From NCBI RefSeq assembly GCF_009727955.1, contig NZ_WOBR01000003.1:118069-182068 (forward strand): 64,000 nucleotides of DNA. The letters run 5' to 3'. The stretch comes from Aliivibrio fischeri (GTDB taxonomy: Bacteria > Pseudomonadota > Gammaproteobacteria > Enterobacterales > Vibrionaceae). Each line of letters opens with the position of its first letter. Within the stretch, counting starts at the first letter, position 1. The notes below the pieces were generated by a model. It saw only the letters and a program-made list of their open reading frames with translations, had not been told where the DNA came from and did not search any database. Below, in pieces: positions 54,753 through 64,000 of the stretch. The translations under genes and the position numbers were made by a program.

Positions 54753-55460
54753 ATGAGCATTGAAAAGTTTGAATCTATTTATGAGCGAGCAGCACTCCGC
54801 AAAGGTGGAACTGCGCAGCTTGAGTTGTTATTAAACAAACCATTACCTCGTAGTGAATTAGCAAAAATTCCTGATGATCGTTGGTTAGCGGCATTTACAG
54901 AGAAGGTTTTTCAATGTGGTATTTCTTGGAATGTAGTGAGAAAGAAATGGCCTAATTTTGAAGAGGTCTTTTTCCAATTTCGCATTCAACCATTATTAAT
55001 GCAGCCTGACGAAGTATGGGAAGAAAAAGCACAAGACCCACGCATTATTCGTCATTTAACCAAAGTAAAAACCATTCCTGCAAATGCGATGATGATCTAT
55101 TCTGCCGGATTACAACACGACTCTTTTGGTAACATGGTAGCGAACTGGCCAAGTGAAGACATCACCGGATTATGGGCTTACTTAAAGAAACACGGTCAAC
55201 GTTTAGGTGGCAATACTGGTGCTTATGCATTACGCCAAATGGGAGTTGATACCTTTATCTTATCTTCTGATGTGGAGTCTTACTTACGTAATTACGACAT
55301 TATTGATGGTGGTCGAGATACAAAACGTGTGCATCTCGCAGCAAACCAAGCGTTTAATCAATGGAAAGAGGAATCAGGCCGCAGCTTATCTGAGATCAGC
55401 CAAGTGATCGCTTATAGCTGCGGTGATAATCGAGTGCTTATTTCAGCCTCCGAGCAGTAA
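54753..55460 (+). CDS. DNA-3-methyladenine glycosylase I family protein
   Basis: From Met 54753 the product is 235 residues; the in-frame upstream extension (46 codons from 54615) is unlike the family and should be ignored. The body reads like the Tag fold: DDRWLAAFTEKVFQCGISW, then PRIIRHLTKVKTIPANA and a C-terminal helical part. It should remove alkylated bases from DNA. It differs from E. coli Tag in length and details, so it belongs to a divergent Tag-like branch. Confidence 0.72.
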   Translation: MSIEKFESIYERAALRKGGTAQLELLLNKPLPRSELAKIPDDRWLAAFTEKVFQCGISWNVVRKKWPNFEEVFFQFRIQPLLMQPDEVWEEKAQDPRIIRHLTKVKTIPANAMMIYSAGLQHDSFGNMVANWPSEDITGLWAYLKKHGQRLGGNTGAYALRQMGVDTFILSSDVESYLRNYDIIDGGRDTKRVHLAANQAFNQWKEESGRSLSEISQVIAYSCGDNRVLISASEQ

Positions 55461-55469
55461 AACATATCA

Positions 55470-55820
55470 CTATGGTGTTGGTTTAGTCGATTGCATTTCA
55501 ACTAGACCACCACCGTTATATACCTCTTTGAATCCCACTTGCTTTAAGTAACTCATGGCTTTTCCTGAACGAGCACCACTTCGGCAATACACTACTATCG
55601 GTGTGTCTTTATCTATTTTAGCAAACGCTTTATCTACCGTATTTAACGGGTAGTTCGTTGCGCCATCTAAATGCCCTTGGTCAAATTCCCCAGGAGTTCG
55701 CACATCAATTAATAATGCGCCCTGCTCTACTTGCTCCCATGCTTGTTCACTTCGCTCTGAGCTCCAGCTATTAAAAGAGAACATAGCCAATAGCGCACAT
55801 AAACCTGCTTTTATTTTCAT
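55470..55820 (-). CDS. Periplasmic rhodanese (PspE-like sulfurtransferase)
   Basis: From Met 55820 the product is 116 residues: a signal peptide (about 1-20, ending NSWS) and a single rhodanese domain with LIDVRTPGEFDQGHLDGATN and the active-site Cys in VVYCRSGARSGKA. Probably transfers sulfur or reduces thiosulfate/sulfenates in the periplasm. It is convergent with the glycosylase gene. Confidence 0.85.
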   Translation of the reverse strand: MKIKAGLCALLAMFSFNSWSSERSEQAWEQVEQGALLIDVRTPGEFDQGHLDGATNYPLNTVDKAFAKIDKDTPIVVYCRSGARSGKAMSYLKQVGFKEVYNGGGLVEMQSTKPTP

Positions 55821-55912
55821 GTGTTTATCCTTCACAATTCGATTTATGCTAATCCTAATTCAGAGTGGGATACCTCACCTATTCTATTGTTCAAATTTAT
55901 AAGCAGAGATCA

Positions 55913-55966
55913 AAAAAACCAGCCTATTTCTTCTATGATAAGAAGAAATAACACTGGTTTTTTATT
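55913..55966 (-). terminator. Terminator after dtpA
   Basis: Long stem (AAAACCAG/CTGGTTTT plus TATTTCTTCT/AGAAGAAATA) with T-runs on both sides, 39 bp after the dtpA stop. Confidence 0.8.
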
Positions 55967-56004
55967 ATTTCAGCCTAATCACATTAAGCTGATGCAAATC
56001 TTAA

Positions 56005-57489
56005 TTATGCGTTTGCTGCTTCTGTTTGACCTTCAGATTCACCACGAATAATACGAGTTAACTTAGGTGCAATTAATAGCGTAATCACAGCAACACCTGC
56101 AGTTGCATAACCAATCTTACCAAATACATCACTGTAGATAGCTAGCGTTTGGTTTGCGTCAGTTAAACCTGCTGGTGCAGTTGTTAATGCAGCAACCCAA
56201 CCTGCGATAACCGCAGCCGTTGCTGATGTTAAGAACCACATACCCATTGCAAAGCCCATCATACGTTGTGGTACCAGTTGAGCTACCATCGCAAGACCTA
56301 GACCAGACACTAAAAGCTCACCTAAAGATTGGAAAGCGTAACAGATAACCAACCAGTTAGAGCTCATGATCCCATCTTCATTTGCAAAGTTAGCGCCGAA
56401 CTTTAGAACTAAGAAAGACAATGCACACAGCACCATACCGAAAGCGAACTTGTAAGGCATCGCAAAACGCTCACCTAAGTTTGTGTAAGCCATCGCTAGG
56501 ATTGGGCTCGCAATCATGATCCAGAATGGGTTTAGTGCTTGGAATTGCTCAGGAGCAACAGAAATACCCAGGATGTTGTGTTCGATATTATGAATCGCAA
56601 AGAAGTTTAATGACGTTGGCATTTGGAAATACAGCACAAAGAACACAACGCCTTGCAGCATTAATACGAACGCTACCAGCATTTTTGCACGCTCTAAACC
56701 AGAGATTTTAAATGCTTCTCTCATGTAAAGCGCAACAATCGCAATACCAACCACAACTAAAATAGCGTGAGCGTAAAATAGGTTTTGCAGTAATACTGAG
56801 CATAAGAAGCTAAGAGCAACCGTTGCTGCAACGACACCTAAGTAATGCGTTTTATTTACTGCGATAAGATCCGGTTCTGAACCAACACCTTTCACCATAC
56901 GAGAGCACATAATGAAATTAAGAACAGTGATGATCAGACCAACCGCACTCACACTAAATGCCATGCCATAGCCAAACTGGTTTGCAATCCAAGGCGTTAA
57001 CAGCATAGAGAAGAATGAACCAAGGTTAATCGCCATGTAATACATTGTGAATGCACCATCTAAACGGTTATCGTCTTTATCATAAACTTTAGCGAGTAGA
57101 CTTGATGGGTTCGCTTTAAATAGACCATTACCCATAGTAATAAAGCCCATTGCGACATAAATTAGACCAGAACCACCAATATTACCCGCCGATGCCGACA
57201 CACCTAATAGTGCGTAACCAATGGTCAATATCAAGGCACCTAAAGTAATGGTTCGTTTGGTACCAATGACTTTATCACCAACCCAGCCACCGATAGCAAC
57301 AGAGCCAAAGATAAGCGCTGAGAAAGCACCGAAAAGTACAAATGATTCAGACTCTGACATTCCTAGAATTTTAACCAGATAAACCGCTAAAATTGCTTGC
57401 ATGCCATAGAAGCCAAAACGCTCCCAAAACTCTATAGAAAAGATCAGATAAAACTGCTTAGGCTGCTTGAATACATTCAAGTTAGACAT
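56005..57489 (-). CDS. dtpA: Proton-dependent di-/tripeptide transporter (DtpA type)
   Basis: The 494-residue product is a POT/PTR family symporter with the EFWERFGFYGMQAIL helix-1 motif (ExxERFxYYG) needed for proton coupling. Other POT segments are IGGWVGDKVIGTKR and TMYYMAINLGSFFS. About 12-14 membrane segments are predicted. It imports short peptides. The next gene upstream is a second POT paralogue at 57834. Confidence 0.9.
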   Translation of the reverse strand: MSNLNVFKQPKQFYLIFSIEFWERFGFYGMQAILAVYLVKILGMSESESFVLFGAFSALIFGSVAIGGWVGDKVIGTKRTITLGALILTIGYALLGVSASAGNIGGSGLIYVAMGFITMGNGLFKANPSSLLAKVYDKDDNRLDGAFTMYYMAINLGSFFSMLLTPWIANQFGYGMAFSVSAVGLIITVLNFIMCSRMVKGVGSEPDLIAVNKTHYLGVVAATVALSFLCSVLLQNLFYAHAILVVVGIAIVALYMREAFKISGLERAKMLVAFVLMLQGVVFFVLYFQMPTSLNFFAIHNIEHNILGISVAPEQFQALNPFWIMIASPILAMAYTNLGERFAMPYKFAFGMVLCALSFLVLKFGANFANEDGIMSSNWLVICYAFQSLGELLVSGLGLAMVAQLVPQRMMGFAMGMWFLTSATAAVIAGWVAALTTAPAGLTDANQTLAIYSDVFGKIGYATAGVAVITLLIAPKLTRIIRGESEGQTEAANA

Positions 57490-57793
57490 AAATTAATCCC
57501 TGTGTATGTGTTGTGATTGCTTCTTTTTTTATGCATTTTTACGCATTACACAACCAACTTACGTTTTTAACATTTACTTATCACTAGCCATAAATGAAAT
57601 CTAAATTATCATTTTTAAAAAATAGAGATAACCGTTTAATGATCAATAATTTACACAAAGTTACCAACAGAAACATTTTGCAACATTTTATACTGACATT
57701 GCCATGACAATTAATTTGGAACACAGCAATTCGGCATTTATTGATTCTTAGAAGTTAAGGGAAATTTGAATGATTAAGAGGAAAGAGATAAGG
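57490..57793. other. Gap between POT genes
   Basis: About 300 bp, AT-rich, likely with the dtpA promoter. No gene seen. Confidence 0.45.
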
Positions 57794-57824
57794 AACAGCA
57801 AGCCATAGCAGCTTGCTGTTATTT
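57794..57824 (-). terminator. Hairpin after the DtpD-type gene
   Basis: Perfect 10-bp stem (57794-57803 with 57811-57820) 14 bp after the stop. The T-run after it on the minus strand is weak. Confidence 0.5.
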
Positions 57825-57833
57825 ATAATGGAA

Positions 57834-59300
57834 TTAAATAGTTGCTTGTTTACGGTGTTTAAAGTCCACCAATAAACCTAAAACAAACACGCCAATTGTT
57901 ACAAAAAGGATACTTTGGAATACATGGTGATATTGCGTTGCCGATACAATTAAATCCAGTGTTCCTGCATTTTCACCCGTCCCCGTTGATGTGAATTGAG
58001 CAATATCTGCAGCAAGATAATTTGCTACCGAGCCACCAGCAAGCATATAAATGCCAGCTAACGTACCTGTTGCACCGTGTGGATTTAAACGTGTAATCGC
58101 AGCTAATGCCACAGGATCAATAAACAGTTCTGCTACTCCAATGCACAATAAACCAATTAATAACCACACAAAGGTAGTTTGACCACTTGCCATTGCTAAT
58201 TTTGATGACAAAGTAATTAAACTAAAGCCAGCAGTAAGCAATAAAAGACCGATATTCAGTTTAGTTAGCGTTCTCACTGAGATGCTTTTTGAATCTAACA
58301 TTTTCCATAGCCACGCCACCGCAGCACCACCTGCAATCACAGCAATTGGGTTAATGGATTGAAAAAAAGCCGTTGGGATAATAAAACCACCAATATTGGT
58401 ATCTATATTACGTTCAATGAATAGACTAATTGAGCTACCACCTTGTTGATCAAACGCCCAAAATACCGTACCAAACAACATAAAATACATGATGGAATTT
58501 AGCTTTTGACGATCTTCTTCATCACTCTTACGGTATAAGTTGATGATGTGAACCAAAGACATTAAGCAAATCACTAATAGAATGTAACCTGCCCATAAGT
58601 TTTTAAGCACAAATACTAAACCAACAGCAGCGACAACCAATGAAGCAAGTAGCAATGACCAATGTGGAATGCCTGCACTTTTTTTCTGAAGTGCTGGTAA
58701 ATTTGGTTTACTTACATGAGAAAAGTTTTTACGCCCTGTCATGAAAATACATAGACCAAGTAACATCCCAATCCCTGCAAGTGAGAAACCCACGTGCCAT
58801 CCCCATTTCATTGCAGCGAAGCCACATAGAATTGGAGAAATCATCGAGCCAATATTGCCACCAATATAAGAGATTGAGAAACCCGCCTCACGGCCATGTT
58901 CTTGCTCTTTCGTTTGATACAGTTCACCCAACAAACAGCTTGAATTGGTTTTAAAAAATCCGTAACCACAAATAATCAAAGACAAGGCAATATATAAGGT
59001 GGTGTGATCGCTGCTTGGAAAGCTCAGCACAAAGTGCCCACCCACCATCAACAAGCTACCTAAAATTACCGACCAGTAATTACCTAAATACTTATCCGCT
59101 AAATAGCCACCAATAATAGGAGTTACATACACAAGCGATGTATACGCACCATACAAAGCGTAGGCATGTTGATCTGACATTAATAGCTTTTCAGTTAAGA
59201 AAAGAATTAATAAAGAGCGCATACCGTAGTAACTAAAGAATTCCCACATTTGGATTGCAATAATATGGAATATCCCTTTAGGTTGTTTGATTGTATTCAT
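57834..59300 (-). CDS. dtpD: POT-family peptide transporter (DtpD type)
   Basis: The 488-residue product has about 14 membrane segments and the N-terminal IAIQMWEFFSYYGMRSLLIL, which matches DtpD better than DtpA. The key ExxERFxYYG reads QMWEFFSYYG, as in E. coli DtpD. GGYLADKYLGNYWSVILG and SYIGGNIGSMISPI are also POT landmarks. Its peptide specificity is unknown. It lies head-to-tail with dtpA. Confidence 0.85.
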   Translation of the reverse strand: MNTIKQPKGIFHIIAIQMWEFFSYYGMRSLLILFLTEKLLMSDQHAYALYGAYTSLVYVTPIIGGYLADKYLGNYWSVILGSLLMVGGHFVLSFPSSDHTTLYIALSLIICGYGFFKTNSSCLLGELYQTKEQEHGREAGFSISYIGGNIGSMISPILCGFAAMKWGWHVGFSLAGIGMLLGLCIFMTGRKNFSHVSKPNLPALQKKSAGIPHWSLLLASLVVAAVGLVFVLKNLWAGYILLVICLMSLVHIINLYRKSDEEDRQKLNSIMYFMLFGTVFWAFDQQGGSSISLFIERNIDTNIGGFIIPTAFFQSINPIAVIAGGAAVAWLWKMLDSKSISVRTLTKLNIGLLLLTAGFSLITLSSKLAMASGQTTFVWLLIGLLCIGVAELFIDPVALAAITRLNPHGATGTLAGIYMLAGGSVANYLAADIAQFTSTGTGENAGTLDLIVSATQYHHVFQSILFVTIGVFVLGLLVDFKHRKQATI

Positions 59301-59631
59301 CTATTGTCCCACAACTGCTAGAGAGAATAAGAGCACCCCATTTTCATTGGTACTTATTCATTAATATTGGGTAAACATACACAGCATCGATAAAAACACC
59401 AAGAAGTTTGCGGCGAAACTCGTGCAACATAAGTTTTCAAAAATAGTGTTCTATAAATAACCAAAAAAAATCATATAAAAACAGCTATATAGGAAAGAAG
59501 TAAGAATAATTATCCCTATTTTGTTTGTTGTTTAATCGGATATGACATGAACTTAATACAGATTAAGTTTTTTGCTTTATATTGACGCTAAAATCGCCCC
59601 ATAAAATAAAACCAGTAATAGAGGAACACAC
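59301..59631. other. Divergent promoter region between dtpD and the OYE gene
   Basis: About 331 bp, AT-rich. The promoters of both genes should be here. No ORF or clear operator seen. Confidence 0.45.
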
Positions 59632-60744
59632 TTGAGCACTTTGTTTACCGAAACCCGCATTGGCAACATGACACTTAAAAACCGCTTCATGAGAAGTGCA
59701 ACGTGGGAAAATATGGCAACAGAAGACGGCCATATGACAGACAAGTTATACGATATCTACGAAGAGCTCGCTAAAGGTGAAGTTGGCTTAATTGTTACTG
59801 GCTATGCAAACATTGTTGAAGAAGAAAAACCCAACGCTGGCATGATGGGTATGTATAACGATTCTTTCATTGAAGAGTACAAAAAGCTGACTGAACTTGT
59901 ACACCTAAATGATTCAAAAATTGTTATGCAGCTTGCTTATGGTGGCACTAAAACGACTTATAATGTTGGCGAACGTGTTATTTTTGCTCCAAGTGATGTG
60001 TGTGAACGTGGTACACAAACACAAGGCAAAGCGATGACAAAAGACGAAATCGACTACATTGTTAATGCGTTTGCCAAAGCAAGCCTAAGAGCAAAAGAAT
60101 CTGGTTTTGATGGTGTTGAAATCCATGCGGCTCACACCTATTTAATCAACCAGTTTTTAAGCCCTTACTATAACCGTCGTGAAGATGAATATGGCGGTAG
60201 CTTAGATAATCGTATGCGTTTCTTACTAGAGATCTACGCTGAGATCAGAAAACAAGTGGGTGACGATTACCCTATACTAGTAAAATTAACGGCTTCTGAG
60301 TTCTTTGAAGGTGGTTTAACGTTCGATGAGACTCGAATCATCTGTAAAAAACTGGAAGAGATCGGTGTTGATGGGATCATCATTTCAGGCAACATTCACG
60401 GTAATGCAAGCACACTTGTTGGTGAATCTTTTGATGGCTATACACTTCAAGAAGAAGGTTATTTCCATGAATATGGTAATGTGATCAGCCAAGATGTTAA
60501 CGTTCCTGTGATCACCGTTGGTGGTTTAAACGACATTAATGCCATTGAAAAGATTGCTGAAGAAACGAATATCCAATACTTCGCTTTATCGCGTCCTTTA
60601 CTTGCAGAGCCTCAGCTAATTAAACGTTGGAAAGAAGGCAATAGAGCCGAAGTCGATTGTGAGCGTTGTTCTAAGTGCCGAACCAAACGTGGCAACTTCT
60701 GTGTGGTTTATAAAAAAAGAAAACCAAAGAAAGAATGCGCTTAA
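59632..60744 (+). CDS. Old Yellow Enzyme-family NADH:flavin oxidoreductase
   Basis: The 370-residue product starts at TTG (59632) with GAGG seven bases before it. It is a TIM-barrel FMN enzyme: TRIGNMTLKNRFMRSATWEN, HAAHTYLINQFLSPYYN, DEYGGSLDNRMRF, and the FMN phosphate region SRPLLAEPQ. The catalytic His/His pair is in EIHAAHT. A C-terminal Cys-rich tail (CERCSKCRTKRGNFC) recalls the iron-sulfur-bearing OYE relatives, but the FeS domain is too short. Substrate unknown. Confidence 0.85.
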   Translation: MSTLFTETRIGNMTLKNRFMRSATWENMATEDGHMTDKLYDIYEELAKGEVGLIVTGYANIVEEEKPNAGMMGMYNDSFIEEYKKLTELVHLNDSKIVMQLAYGGTKTTYNVGERVIFAPSDVCERGTQTQGKAMTKDEIDYIVNAFAKASLRAKESGFDGVEIHAAHTYLINQFLSPYYNRREDEYGGSLDNRMRFLLEIYAEIRKQVGDDYPILVKLTASEFFEGGLTFDETRIICKKLEEIGVDGIIISGNIHGNASTLVGESFDGYTLQEEGYFHEYGNVISQDVNVPVITVGGLNDINAIEKIAEETNIQYFALSRPLLAEPQLIKRWKEGNRAEVDCERCSKCRTKRGNFCVVYKKRKPKKECA

Positions 60745-60761
60745 TCCATACGTTATAAATT

Positions 60762-60796
60762 AAAAAATGCCGCAGATAACACTGCGGCATTTTTGT
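60762..60796 (+). terminator. Intrinsic terminator after the OYE gene
   Basis: Perfect 12-bp stem (60764-60775 with 60782-60793) with a T-run on the plus strand, 20 bp after the stop. Confidence 0.92.
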
Positions 60797-60933
60797 ATCT
60801 ATCATTAAAACCGCCCGATCTTAATAACAAAAAATTATTAAATTAATAAAAAATCATAATTTCATAAATTTAGTCATCTTGCGTATCGTTAGCTCATACA
60901 AACGACAACAATCAGCACTGGCAAGGTGAAATC

Positions 60934-61314
60934 ATGCAATTTCTACATACGATGATCAGAGTGACAGACTTAAAACAATCTATTGAATTTTATACCAAAG
61001 TTTTAGGGATGAAAGTGCTCGATCACAGCGAAAACAGTGAATATCGCTACACACTCGTTTTCATTGGTTATGAAGAAGGCGGAACAAGTATCGAGTTGAC
61101 GTATAACTGGGATACCGATAATTACGACATGGGTAATGCGTTTGGTCATTTAGCCTTAGGTGTCCAAGATATTTATGCGGCTTGCGATAACATCAAAGCA
61201 CTAGGCGGTAACGTGACTCGTGAAGCAGGGCCAGTAAAAGGCGGTACAACGCATATTGCGTTTATTACAGACCCTGATGGTTATCAAATTGAGCTTATTC
61301 AATTAAGCAAATAA
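60934..61314 (+). CDS. gloA: Lactoylglutathione lyase (glyoxalase I)
   Basis: The 126-residue product has the four metal ligands of GloA: His5 (FLHTMIRV), Glu54 (SIELTYN), His72 (FGHLALGV) and Glu120 (YQIELIQL). It converts the methylglyoxal-glutathione adduct to lactoylglutathione. Length is close to E. coli GloA (135). The gene is followed by nemA after 12 bp, probably in one mRNA. Confidence 0.93.
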   Translation: MQFLHTMIRVTDLKQSIEFYTKVLGMKVLDHSENSEYRYTLVFIGYEEGGTSIELTYNWDTDNYDMGNAFGHLALGVQDIYAACDNIKALGGNVTREAGPVKGGTTHIAFITDPDGYQIELIQLSK

Positions 61315-61326
61315 GAGGATTTATTG

Positions 61327-62430
61327 ATGAAAAATGCACTATTTCAACCAATGCAACTTGGTAATCTGACACTAAAAAACCGTATCGTTATGCCTCCTAT
61401 GACTCGCTCTCGTGCAAGCCAACCGGGTAATATTGCGAACGATATGATGGCCGAATACTATGCTCAACGTGCAAGTGCGGGTCTTATTATCGCAGAGGGA
61501 ACTCAAATTTCAGAAATGGGCCAAGGCTACGCATGGACTCCGGGAATTTATTCTCAAGAACAAATCATTGGTTGGAAAAAAGTGACTGATGCCGTTCACA
61601 CTAAAGGCGGTACTATTTTCGCTCAGCTTTGGCATGTAGGCCGTGTCACTCACCCTGAAAACATTGGTGGTCAACAACCTATTTCTTCTTCTGCACTTAA
61701 AGCAGAGAACGTAAAAGTATTCATCGATAACGGTACTGATGCTCCAGGTTTTGTTGATGTTGTTGAGCCTCGTGAAATGACTCAGCAAGATATTAACGAT
61801 GTTATCGCAGAATATCGCCAAGCGGCATTAAACGCGATTGAAGCGGGCTTTGATGGTATTGAGCTTCACGCTGCCAATGGTTATTTAATTAACCAATTCA
61901 TTGACTCTGAAGCAAACAACCGTACCGATGAATACGGTGGTACTATCGAAAATCGTCTGCGTTTTCTAGGCGAAGTTGTCGAAGCAGTAAATGAAGCTAT
62001 TGGTCACGACCGTGTTGGTGTTCGCCTTGCTCCATTTACTTCTCTAAATGGCACAGTCGATAAAACACCAGTAGAAACCTACACGGCAGCAGCAGCATTA
62101 TTAAACAAACTCAACGTGGTTTACATGCACATTGCAGAAGTGGACTGGGATAATGCTCCTGAGACGCCAGCAGAATTTAAAACAGCAATTCGTGAGGCTT
62201 ATCAAGGCACGATTATTTATGCTGGTCGTTATAATACAGGTAAAGCGGCGCAAGCACTGACAGACAACCTTGCAGATCTAGTTGGATTTGGTCGCCCATT
62301 TATTGCGAATCCTGATTTGCCTAATCGTATTAAAAACGATTATCCATTAGCAGAGCACGATCCAAACACGCTATTTGGTGGTACACAACAAGGACTTGTA
62401 GATTACCCTGAGTACCAAGAAGCGCATTAA
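61327..62430 (+). CDS. nemA: N-ethylmaleimide/alkene reductase (OYE family)
   Basis: From the ATG at 61327 the product is 367 residues; GAGG lies eight bases before it (a TTG three bases earlier is less likely). It has the NemA signature: NLTLKNRIVMPPMTRSRA, FAQLWHVGRV, IELHAANGYLINQFI, DEYGGTIENRLRF and GFGRPFIANP. It reduces electrophilic alkenes and nitro compounds with NADPH and FMN. In E. coli nemA and gloA form one operon (nemRA-gloA) that protects from methylglyoxal; here the order is gloA-nemA and no nemR is adjacent. Confidence 0.92.
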   Translation: MKNALFQPMQLGNLTLKNRIVMPPMTRSRASQPGNIANDMMAEYYAQRASAGLIIAEGTQISEMGQGYAWTPGIYSQEQIIGWKKVTDAVHTKGGTIFAQLWHVGRVTHPENIGGQQPISSSALKAENVKVFIDNGTDAPGFVDVVEPREMTQQDINDVIAEYRQAALNAIEAGFDGIELHAANGYLINQFIDSEANNRTDEYGGTIENRLRFLGEVVEAVNEAIGHDRVGVRLAPFTSLNGTVDKTPVETYTAAAALLNKLNVVYMHIAEVDWDNAPETPAEFKTAIREAYQGTIIYAGRYNTGKAAQALTDNLADLVGFGRPFIANPDLPNRIKNDYPLAEHDPNTLFGGTQQGLVDYPEYQEAH

Positions 62431-62456
62431 ATTTAAAACAAGTGAACCAACTGCAC

Positions 62457-62490
62457 ATAACCCTGCTCTTTTGAGTGGGGTTATTTTTTA
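62457..62490 (+). terminator. Terminator after nemA
   Basis: Stem ATAACCC / GGGTTAT with an internal CTC/GAG pair, followed by TTTTTTA on the plus strand, 26 bp after the stop. Confidence 0.82.
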
Positions 62491-62541
62491 TAAATGATGA
62501 TAACACTGGTATTATCGTCATTTTTATCAAGAGATAACATC

Positions 62542-63393
62542 ATGCGCGGAATGATCTATTTAATTATTGCTACCATTCTGGCTGCCATTGGCTGGGGAGC
62601 ATCAAAAATGGTCGTGATGACCATACCCGGTGATATTTTTATTGGAACTCGATTTCTGCTAGCTAGTTTTGTGCTTGCACCCTTTTGTTTTAAACAATTT
62701 CGCACATTAACTGGCAAACAAATTTTAGCCTTAAGTGGGGTTGGGTTGGTTTTATCTTTTGCTCTGCAAGTTTGGGTGTATGCCGTATCCATCACCACAT
62801 CACTTGCTGAAGGCGCATTCATCATGAGTTTAGCGATGATCATTGCACCTATCATTTCATGGATATTATTTCGCAATAAACCCAATAGAGCCTTTTGGAT
62901 TGCCCTACCAATATCAGTACTTGGAATGATTTTGCTGACGTTAGGAAATGGTTGGAAGTTGGAAGCCAGTCAACTTGGCTTTATGCTATCTGCATTATTA
63001 CTTTCCATGCATTTTGTGCTTAATAAACGCATTATTGGCTCAGTAACACCATTGCTATCGATTTGTGTTCAGCTATTTATTGTCGGTATTAGTGGATGCT
63101 TATATGCCTCTTTTAATTCTCATCCTCCATTTGAAATCACTCAACACGCCATCTTTTGGTTTTTGATTTCTACCATTGTTGCCACAGCAATTCGATACCT
63201 TGCACAAACACTCGGGCAATTCTCAGTTAACATTGAAACCGCTTCACTCATCATGATATTAGAGCCGGTTTGGACGCTTGTATTGAGTATTAGCGTACTT
63301 CATGAAGTTGTCGCACCTCAAAAACTCATTGGAGGTGCGGTCATATTTTTATCTTTATTTGTTTATATTAAACTATCAAGAAGGCTGAAATAA
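62542..63393 (+). CDS. DMT-superfamily (EamA) transporter
   Basis: From Met 62542 the product is 283 residues with about ten membrane helices in two EamA halves (MIYLIIATILAAIGWGASKM; later GFMLSALLLSMHFVLNK and TASLIMILEPVWTLVLS, the second-half EP motif). AGAG lies just upstream of this ATG, and the in-frame ATG at 62494 overlaps the nemA terminator. Substrate unknown. Confidence 0.82.
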   Translation: MRGMIYLIIATILAAIGWGASKMVVMTIPGDIFIGTRFLLASFVLAPFCFKQFRTLTGKQILALSGVGLVLSFALQVWVYAVSITTSLAEGAFIMSLAMIIAPIISWILFRNKPNRAFWIALPISVLGMILLTLGNGWKLEASQLGFMLSALLLSMHFVLNKRIIGSVTPLLSICVQLFIVGISGCLYASFNSHPPFEITQHAIFWFLISTIVATAIRYLAQTLGQFSVNIETASLIMILEPVWTLVLSISVLHEVVAPQKLIGGAVIFLSLFVYIKLSRRLK

Positions 63394-63396
63394 TTG

Positions 63397-64000
63397 TTAT
63401 TTCAATTGGTTGTGTATTTTCTGATACACAGCCTCCGCCAATTGGTGACTGGCAAGGTTACGATCCGCTGTTGCGGTTGATAACTTGCCTTTTTCCACCA
63501 CTCGAATCCAATCTTTAATCATAGTTTCAAACCCTTTACTTGTTAGCATTGGCGTCCAATCTTTCAATACTAACTTTTGCTCTGTGCTGTCTTTCCATTG
63601 TCGGCCTTCAACAAATGACGGAAACTCAAAAGATTGATTTTCATAACCAACAGAAACTCGCTCTGTGGTCACACCAAAATGACGATCCATCGAGGCATGC
63701 AGTATTGTCTCTCCAACTTGCCATTGAACGTCTAATCTTGCTAACTGTGTTCCCTGCATTTGATGAATAACATGAACATCATCAATGGTGGACTGAGCGT
63801 TTAAATTTACGCTATCCAATGGGTGTATAAAATCATCAAAGATAAAGGTTCGTAAATCACCCGGTAAAGCATGACGATGTTTTTCCCAACGTAATGAACG
63901 CAATTTACCTACCGTTCCGTTCGCCAGCTCTGGTACAAATTGGTTATACAATGGAATATGTCGGCGATTAAACCCAACATAAAGTGGCGTGTTATATTGC
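63397..64000 (-). CDS. Gfo/Idh/MocA-family oxidoreductase, C-terminal part (cut by window edge)
   Basis: The frame is open to position 64000, so the real gene extends left of its N-terminus outside the window. The in-window part begins QYNTPLYVGFNRRHIPLYNQ and runs through RSLRWEKHRHALPGD, FDDFIHPLDSVNL and a mostly beta C-terminal part. This resembles the MviM/YceM branch of the dinucleotide-binding dehydrogenase family. The internal TTG at 63951 is not a real start. The stop is 3 bp from the convergent transporter gene. Confidence 0.78.
   Translation of the reverse strand, partial: QYNTPLYVGFNRRHIPLYNQFVPELANGTVGKLRSLRWEKHRHALPGDLRTFIFDDFIHPLDSVNLNAQSTIDDVHVIHQMQGTQLARLDVQWQVGETILHASMDRHFGVTTERVSVGYENQSFEFPSFVEGRQWKDSTEQKLVLKDWTPMLTSKGFETMIKDWIRVVEKGKLSTATADRNLASHQLAEAVYQKIHNQLK

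Noticed and set aside
1-64000. CRISPR array, tRNA or rRNA genes
   Set aside because: No regularly spaced repeat set and no clover-leaf or rRNA sequence was recognised by eye.

Overview
The window looks like a stretch of a low-GC Vibrionaceae chromosome, most likely an Aliivibrio (Vibrio fischeri-type) secondary chromosome. This is an inference. It rests on a complete aerobactin locus, a GbpA chitin-binding protein beside a halovibrin-type secreted enzyme, many sensory diguanylate cyclases and peptide transporters, and the AT-rich Vibrio-like intergenic DNA. No rRNA, tRNA, CRISPR array, integrase or intact insertion sequence was seen.

Region by region. 1-2214: truncated chemoreceptor, then an SPFH/NfeD pair. 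2399-16375: a full Fur-type aerobactin system, with receptor iutA, biosynthesis iucABCD, an ABC importer (FhuC/D/B type), a divergent MFS gene that probably exports the siderophore, and an FhuF-type ferric reductase. Four Fur-box-like sites lie where the promoters should be. 16454-25501: housekeeping and regulation, with two paralogous diguanylate cyclases, DEAD-box helicases DbpA and RhlE, an EmrD drug exporter and a YebC-family protein. 25878-30511: small proteins (including an MSHA-pilin-like protein with a broken prepilin cleavage site), a YkgJ protein, a YgjP-type peptidase, a halovibrin-family protein and gbpA. 30815-31994: gene debris, in which a Fic C-terminal remnant abuts a frameshifted pflB C-terminal remnant. 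32408-38051: a protein made of three fused RidA domains, an SLC13 transporter, a CxxC protein, a 40-residue membrane ORF and an alpha/beta hydrolase.

38079-49542 is the most interesting part, an apparent defence island. A methyltransferase-HNH fusion lies beside a tightly coupled five-gene operon: SNF2-type helicase, MORC/MutL-like GHKL ATPase, an unknown protein that shares the ATPase's C-terminal domain, a McrB-type AAA+ motor and a LlaJI-type PD-(D/E)xK nuclease. Opposite it is an HTH-fused m5C methyltransferase whose target-recognition region resembles Dcm. Next to that, convergent, is a stand-alone EcoRII-N-like DNA-binding domain with no nuclease domain. The parts suggest a composite modification-dependent or restriction-modification system in which recognition, remodelling and cleavage sit on separate proteins. 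I know of no named system with this composition, although BsuMI/LlaJI and the MORC-linked R-M clusters are partial precedents.

49936-64000: a small outer-membrane barrel, a CPBP protease, an ascorbate-type PTS operon without catabolic genes, a Tag-family glycosylase, a rhodanese, two POT peptide transporters, an OYE-family oxidoreductase, a gloA-nemA electrophile-detoxification pair, a DMT transporter and a truncated Gfo/Idh/MocA oxidoreductase.
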